Below are positions 60,368-64,000 of a stretch of 64,000 bases of DNA, in pieces. Below the pieces are notes generated by a model. The model made no database searches, had not been told where the DNA came from, and worked only from the letters and a program-made list of their open reading frames with translations. Source of the stretch: Candidatus Flexicrinis proximus (lineage in GTDB: Bacteria > Chloroflexota > Anaerolineae > Aggregatilineales > Phototrophicaceae); contig JADJQF010000006.1 of assembly GCA_016712885.1 (NCBI GenBank), positions 186,001 through 250,000 of the forward strand, written 5' to 3'. A program made the translations under genes and the position numbers. Numbering within the stretch: position 1 is the stretch's first letter; the number at the start of each line of letters is the position of its first letter.

Positions 60368-60943
60368 TTATGTCACGCGCGCGTAGATCTCGTCGCAGAC
60401 CTCATCCGGTGTCCGGCCATGTGTATAGACCAGCTGTGTAGCAAGTCGGCGGTTGGACGGGTGCTGCATAAATTCGCGATTGATCCTCGTGATGACTTCG
60501 AGAAATCCTTCGTGCAGATCCGGCTCTTTGGCGGCGAGGCGGTCGCGCAGGATATGCGCGGACTCCTCTGTATCGGGGGTGGGCAGCAGTAGGATGATGT
60601 GGGGGAACGGCGCCAGCACCTGCTGCGCGCGTTCGAACTGCTCAGGATCGTCGAAGACCGAATGTCCCGCGCCGAGGCTGATGACGTGTTCGGTGGGGTA
60701 GTCCTGCAGGACTCGTTCGAGGCCGTAGAGGTCGAACGGACGCCAGTGCCGCGCCAATGCGATCATGCCGCCCTGCTGGCGGATTTGCTCGGCCTGGGCC
60801 GGATCGTAGCCCACTTCCGCGTAGTACGTCCAGCGCAGCGTATCGAGCTCAACCGCCTGCCAATTCAGCCGTCCGGCAAGCAGCGGCGCCAGCGTGGACT
60901 TCCCCGCGCCGCTCGGCCCGATCAGGATGATACTGGAAGACAT
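60368..60943 (-). CDS. Shikimate-kinase-like P-loop kinase
   Basis: The 191-residue protein opens with IILIGPSGAGKSTLAPLLA, a complete Walker A (residues about 7-14), followed by the ELDTL segment of shikimate-kinase-like proteins and an Arg-containing LID region (HILRDRLAAKEP). EHVISLGAGHSVF corresponds to the VIATGGG block of shikimate kinase but lacks its triple Gly, so the phosphate acceptor may differ from shikimate. ATG 60943 is the start that begins the P-loop domain. Confidence 0.72.
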   Translation of the reverse strand: MSSSIILIGPSGAGKSTLAPLLAGRLNWQAVELDTLRWTYYAEVGYDPAQAEQIRQQGGMIALARHWRPFDLYGLERVLQDYPTEHVISLGAGHSVFDDPEQFERAQQVLAPFPHIILLLPTPDTEESAHILRDRLAAKEPDLHEGFLEVITRINREFMQHPSNRRLATQLVYTHGRTPDEVCDEIYARVT

Positions 60944-60967
60944 CGGATTCTTTTCGATCAATAGTGA

Positions 60968-61003
60968 AACCCCCTCATGGCTCAGTGTACCATGAGGGGG
61001 GTT
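60968..61003 (-). terminator. Terminator of the lon gene
   Basis: AACCCCCTCATGG and CCATGAGGGGGGTT are complementary with one bulged G and a 9-nt loop. On the reverse strand the stem is followed by TTTCACT. It lies 35 nt after the lon stop codon. Confidence 0.7.
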
Positions 61004-61038
61004 GGGAGGGTGGAGTTGTTCGGACGTCCTGAGGTTCG

Positions 61039-63621
61039 CTACTGGACGACCGGCGGTTCGACGATGCCCAACGAAGGCGTCTTCTTGCTGCGCGACTTCT
61101 TCTCGGTCGATACGCCGCCCAGCGGGAGCAGAGCCGCCTTGACCACCTCGTCCATTCGATCGACGAAGATGAACTTGAGCTTTTTGCGCGCCTCTACCGG
61201 CACATCATCGACGTCAGGCTGGTTCTTCCTGGGCAGAATGATGGTATCCAGCCCCATGCGGTGCGCGGCCAGCACCTTGTCCTTGATTCCACCTACGGGC
61301 ATCACCTGACCGCGCAGGGTGATCTCACCGGTCATGGCGATATTGGGACGGACGGTGCGGCCGGTCAGCAGCGAGGCCAGTGCCGTGAGCATGGTCACAC
61401 CCGCCGAGGGGCCGTCCTTGGGCATCGCGCCGCTGGGGACATGGATGTGCAGATCGGTCTTTTCAAATACGGCGGGGTCGATACCGAATTCGGCGGCGTG
61501 GCTGCGCAGATAGCTGAGCGCGAGCTTGGCCGATTCCTGCATGACTTCGCCGAGATTGCCGGTGTACTGGAAGCCTTTGCCGCCGGGCATCTTGGAGGCT
61601 TCGACAAACAGGACTTCGCCGCCCACCGGCGTCCAGGCGAGGCCTGTGGCGACGCCAGGCAGGTCAGTGCGGTCTTTGATCTCCTCAGATGAAGCGAACT
61701 TCGGATTGCCAAGCAGCTCATGCACGATCTTCGGGTCGATGACGACCTTATCGGTCTTGCCTTCGGCGATACGCGTCACGATCTTGCGGGCGGCGCGACC
61801 GATTTCGCGTTCAAGGGTACGGACACCGGCTTCCCGCGTGTAGCCGTGGATGATCTCGCGCAGGGCTTCGGGGACGAACTCGACTTCGCCGGGGAGCAGC
61901 CCATTCTCGCGGATCTGGCGCGGCACCAGATACTGTTCGGCGATAGCGGTCTTTTCCTGTTCGGTGTAGCCGCTCAGGGTGATAATCTCCATCCGGTCGC
62001 GCAGCGGCCCCGGAATCTGTTCGAGGTCGTTGGCGGTGGTGATGAACAGAGCTTCGCTCAAGTCGAAGGCGACGTCGAGATAGTGATCGCGGAAGGTGTT
62101 GTTCTGCTCCGGGTCGAGGACTTCGAGCAGGGCAGAGGCCGGATCGCCGCGGAAGTCGCGGCCCATCTTGTCGACTTCATCCATGAGGATGATCGGATTG
62201 CGCGTCTCGGCGCGGCGGATCGTCTGGATCATACGCCCCGGCAGCGCGCCGATGTACGTGCGGCGGAAGCCGCGAATTTCGGCTTCGTCGCGCACGCCGC
62301 CCAGGCTCATGCGGATGAACTTACGGCCCATGGCGCGGGCAATCGACTGGCCGAGCGAGGTTTTACCGACACCCGGAGGCCCCACGAAGCACAGGATCGC
62401 GCCCTGACGCTCGCGGCGCATGTAGTCCGTCACGGTCTGGGCATCCAACTCGGCAGCGCGCTCGACGCGGAGCTTGCGGACGGCAAGGAATTCAAGGATA
62501 CGCGCCTTGACGTCGGCCAGGCCGTAATGGTCCTCATCGAGGATCTGGCGCGCCCGGGTGATGTCGAGGAGGTCTTCGGTGCGCTGGTTCCAGGGCAGCG
62601 AGGTCAGCCAATCGAGATAGGTGCGGATGACGCCATATTCGGCGGCGGCAACCGGCAGCCTGCTCAGGCGATCAAGCTCGCGCCGGGCCTCTTTATCGGC
62701 TTCTTCGGGCATGCGGGCGGCGGCGATCTTTTGGCGGAACTCATCCACCTCGACCATCTGCTCGTCATGTTCGCCGAGTTCGCGCTGAATGGCCTTCATC
62801 TGCTCGCGCAGATAGTATTCGCGCTGGGTCTTTTCCATCTCGCCCTGTGCTTCGTTCTGGATCTTGCGGCCCAGTTCGAGGACTTCCAGCTCTTTCGAGA
62901 GGATACCGATCAGACGGCGCATCTTGGCTTCGATGGTAGGCATTTCCAGCAGCGACTGCGCCTCGTCCAGGTCGACGCGGCGGACATAAGTCGCCACGGC
63001 GTAAACCAGATGCAGCGGGTCTTCCACGTTGAGCGTGCTCTGGATCAGCTCACCAGGCAGGTTGGGGATGAGGTCGGCCAGGCGGCTGAACTGGTCGCTG
63101 ATATTGCGCGCCATTGCCTCGACCTCAAGCGATTCGCCGACCTGTTCAGGCATTGGCGTGACGCGGGCTTTGAGGTACGGTTCGGTCGAGGTGAACTCGC
63201 CCAGACCGATACGGGCAATCCCGCGCACGAGCAGGCGGATGGTGCCGTCCGGCGCACGGAAGAGGCGGTGAATTTCGCCCAGCGTGCCGACCCTGTGCAG
63301 GTCGTCCGGCGTGGGCTGCTCAAGGTCGGGGTCTTTTGCGGCGAACAGTCCGACATATTTCTTGGGGCCGTTCACGTCGTCGACCAGGCGGATGCTGCGC
63401 GGCTGGCCGACGGTGAGCGGCAGGGTCATGCGCGGGAAGATGACCAATCCGCGCAGGGGCAGGATGGGCAGTTCGCCCGGGAGCTCGGAGAGGACGCGCT
63501 CTTCTTCCTCTGCGTCACTGTCAGTGGCGTTGTCGTCCTCATCGTCCATGCCGTCCAGAACGATAGGCACGACACCGTCCGGCAGTCCTTCGGTCAACCA
63601 TTCAATCTCGAATTTGGGCAT
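61039..63621 (-). CDS. lon: ATP-dependent Lon protease
   Basis: The 860-residue protein degrades misfolded and regulatory proteins in the cytoplasm using ATP. It has an N-terminal LAN domain (from about residue 50, LPILPLRGLVIFPRMTLPL), an AAA+ ATPase with Walker A GPPGVGKTSLGQ (about residue 412) and Walker B PIILMDEVDKM, and a protease domain with catalytic Ser at about 738 (KDGPSAGVTM) and Lys at about 780 (VGGIKDKVLAAHR). The spacing matches the Ser-Lys dyad of E. coli Lon. An acidic stretch of about 15 residues precedes the LAN domain. The terminator at 60968 follows. Confidence 0.97.
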   Translation of the reverse strand: MPKFEIEWLTEGLPDGVVPIVLDGMDDEDDNATDSDAEEEERVLSELPGELPILPLRGLVIFPRMTLPLTVGQPRSIRLVDDVNGPKKYVGLFAAKDPDLEQPTPDDLHRVGTLGEIHRLFRAPDGTIRLLVRGIARIGLGEFTSTEPYLKARVTPMPEQVGESLEVEAMARNISDQFSRLADLIPNLPGELIQSTLNVEDPLHLVYAVATYVRRVDLDEAQSLLEMPTIEAKMRRLIGILSKELEVLELGRKIQNEAQGEMEKTQREYYLREQMKAIQRELGEHDEQMVEVDEFRQKIAAARMPEEADKEARRELDRLSRLPVAAAEYGVIRTYLDWLTSLPWNQRTEDLLDITRARQILDEDHYGLADVKARILEFLAVRKLRVERAAELDAQTVTDYMRRERQGAILCFVGPPGVGKTSLGQSIARAMGRKFIRMSLGGVRDEAEIRGFRRTYIGALPGRMIQTIRRAETRNPIILMDEVDKMGRDFRGDPASALLEVLDPEQNNTFRDHYLDVAFDLSEALFITTANDLEQIPGPLRDRMEIITLSGYTEQEKTAIAEQYLVPRQIRENGLLPGEVEFVPEALREIIHGYTREAGVRTLEREIGRAARKIVTRIAEGKTDKVVIDPKIVHELLGNPKFASSEEIKDRTDLPGVATGLAWTPVGGEVLFVEASKMPGGKGFQYTGNLGEVMQESAKLALSYLRSHAAEFGIDPAVFEKTDLHIHVPSGAMPKDGPSAGVTMLTALASLLTGRTVRPNIAMTGEITLRGQVMPVGGIKDKVLAAHRMGLDTIILPRKNQPDVDDVPVEARKKLKFIFVDRMDEVVKAALLPLGGVSTEKKSRSKKTPSLGIVEPPVVQ

Positions 63622-63980
63622 GTTAGGGATTGGCCTTTCCGGCCTGCAAATGCAGTTGAACCTATTGTACGGTATACAGACTACCTGACTCCCGTAAAAA
63701 TACCGTTAGATATTCCGATGCCCTAGTTATAGGGGCATTAGAACTCCCCGATATGCAGACGCCGCAGCTCGCGCCAGATCTCCTCACCGTCAACGCCTGG
63801 CGGCTGACCCTGCGGCGAAGTTCCGGCACAAAAAACCTCTCTGACTATCAAACTACCGATTCTTTTGGTCACTTATCACAAAATTCGCATGATTGATGTT
63901 ATCTTGATGTCACAAACGCCATCTCACTGTATACTACGTCCTATAATGAATATTGCATGTTGCATGATAGGATTTTGATT
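63622..63980. other. Gene-poor region upstream of lon
   Basis: On the reverse strand, upstream of lon, TACAAT is a fair -10 candidate. A 44-codon reverse frame (63738-63872, ending EEIWRELRRLHIGEF) lacks a ribosome binding site and may be a gene remnant. From about 63880 the sequence becomes AT-rich, with TATACT (about 63930) and TATAAT (about 63942), likely a promoter for the gene beginning at 63981. Confidence 0.45.
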
Positions 63981-64000
63981 ATGTCGGCCCATTTTAGTTC
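63981..64000 (+). CDS. Possible gene start cut by the window edge
   Basis: An ATG at 63981 has AGGA about 9 nt upstream and promoter-like hexamers before that. Only six codons (MSAHFS) are visible, so no family can be assigned. Confidence 0.35.

Noticed and set aside
61720..63726. Plus-strand open frame of 668 codons opposite lon
   Set aside because: Lon has all domains and catalytic residues on the reverse strand; the opposite frame is open only because of codon bias.
63738..63872. 44-codon reverse frame upstream of lon
   Set aside because: It has a GTG start but no ribosome binding site and no recognisable family; it may be a remnant and is only mentioned in the intergenic entry.
1..64000. 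tRNA or rRNA genes
   Set aside because: No T-arm/anticodon patterns or rRNA-like blocks were recognised by eye; a covariance search would be needed to be certain.

Overview
The window reads as a chromosomal segment of a GC-rich bacterium, most likely a Chloroflexota of the Anaerolineae type. The reasons are circumstantial: an isolated Flp-type pilin, many secreted proteins and lipoproteins with Thr/Pro-rich linkers next to the membrane, SH3b and DUF3160 secreted proteins, a membrane-fused sulfite-oxidase-like enzyme, an MrpA-MrpB fusion and archaeal-type phosphatidylserine decarboxylase. No rRNA, tRNA, CRISPR array, integrase or phage module was seen. The only sign of a mobile element is a short IS630-like transposase remnant at about 33.4-33.6 kb.

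Layout. 1-11.3 kb: the N-terminal part of a P-type cation ATPase (cut by the window edge), SGNH-hydrolase-like membrane proteins, AcpS, an MFS exporter, a secreted zinc peptidase, a TauE/SafE permease, a site-2 protease and a lipoprotein. 11.4-16.7 kb: a Flp pilin with a clear promoter, a four-gene operon (two-HTH regulator, 35-residue membrane peptide, Thr/Pro-linker membrane protein, unknown protein), a polytopic membrane protein and a secreted repeat protein with an Ile/Asp-rich tail. 16.9-31 kb: a membrane-anchored NACHT-like NTPase with HEAT repeats, a PQQ-type sugar dehydrogenase, zinc-ribbon and Uma2-like proteins, glutamate dehydrogenase, a DUF3160 protein, an M1 metallopeptidase lipoprotein, a secreted beta-propeller and a methyltransferase. 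31.2-34 kb: an orphan MbtH-like protein, a PadR-regulated three-gene operon with a perfect operator, and the IS630 remnant followed by a non-coding patch with tandem palindromes. 34.1-42 kb: membrane-fused molybdopterin oxidoreductase, M19 dipeptidase, DUF2785 protein, SH3b protein, Bcp peroxiredoxin, MFS transporter. 42.1-48.4 kb: a complete Mrp/Mnh Na+/H+ antiporter operon (A-B fusion, C, D, E, F, G) plus one unknown gene. 48.5-60 kb: SGNH protein with a GT39-like glycosyltransferase, DsbA/FrnE protein, a LysE exporter whose frame is broken at codon 2, glutaminyl cyclase, D-glycerate dehydrogenase and flavin reductase, then psd-pssA and a membrane-anchored methyltransferase. 60.3-63.6 kb: a shikimate-kinase-like protein and Lon protease.

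The most unusual feature is a family of modular, palindrome-rich intergenic repeats of up to about 145 bp (best copies at 36981-37122 and 60036-60180, reverse copy at 54786-54880, several partial copies). They usually lie just after stop codons. The flanking modules are conserved, while the central hairpin differs completely in sequence between copies but stays self-complementary. Other points worth following: the NACHT-like protein has Arg in place of the Walker A Lys, the MbtH protein has no NRPS nearby, and several promoter/operator pairs are unusually clean.
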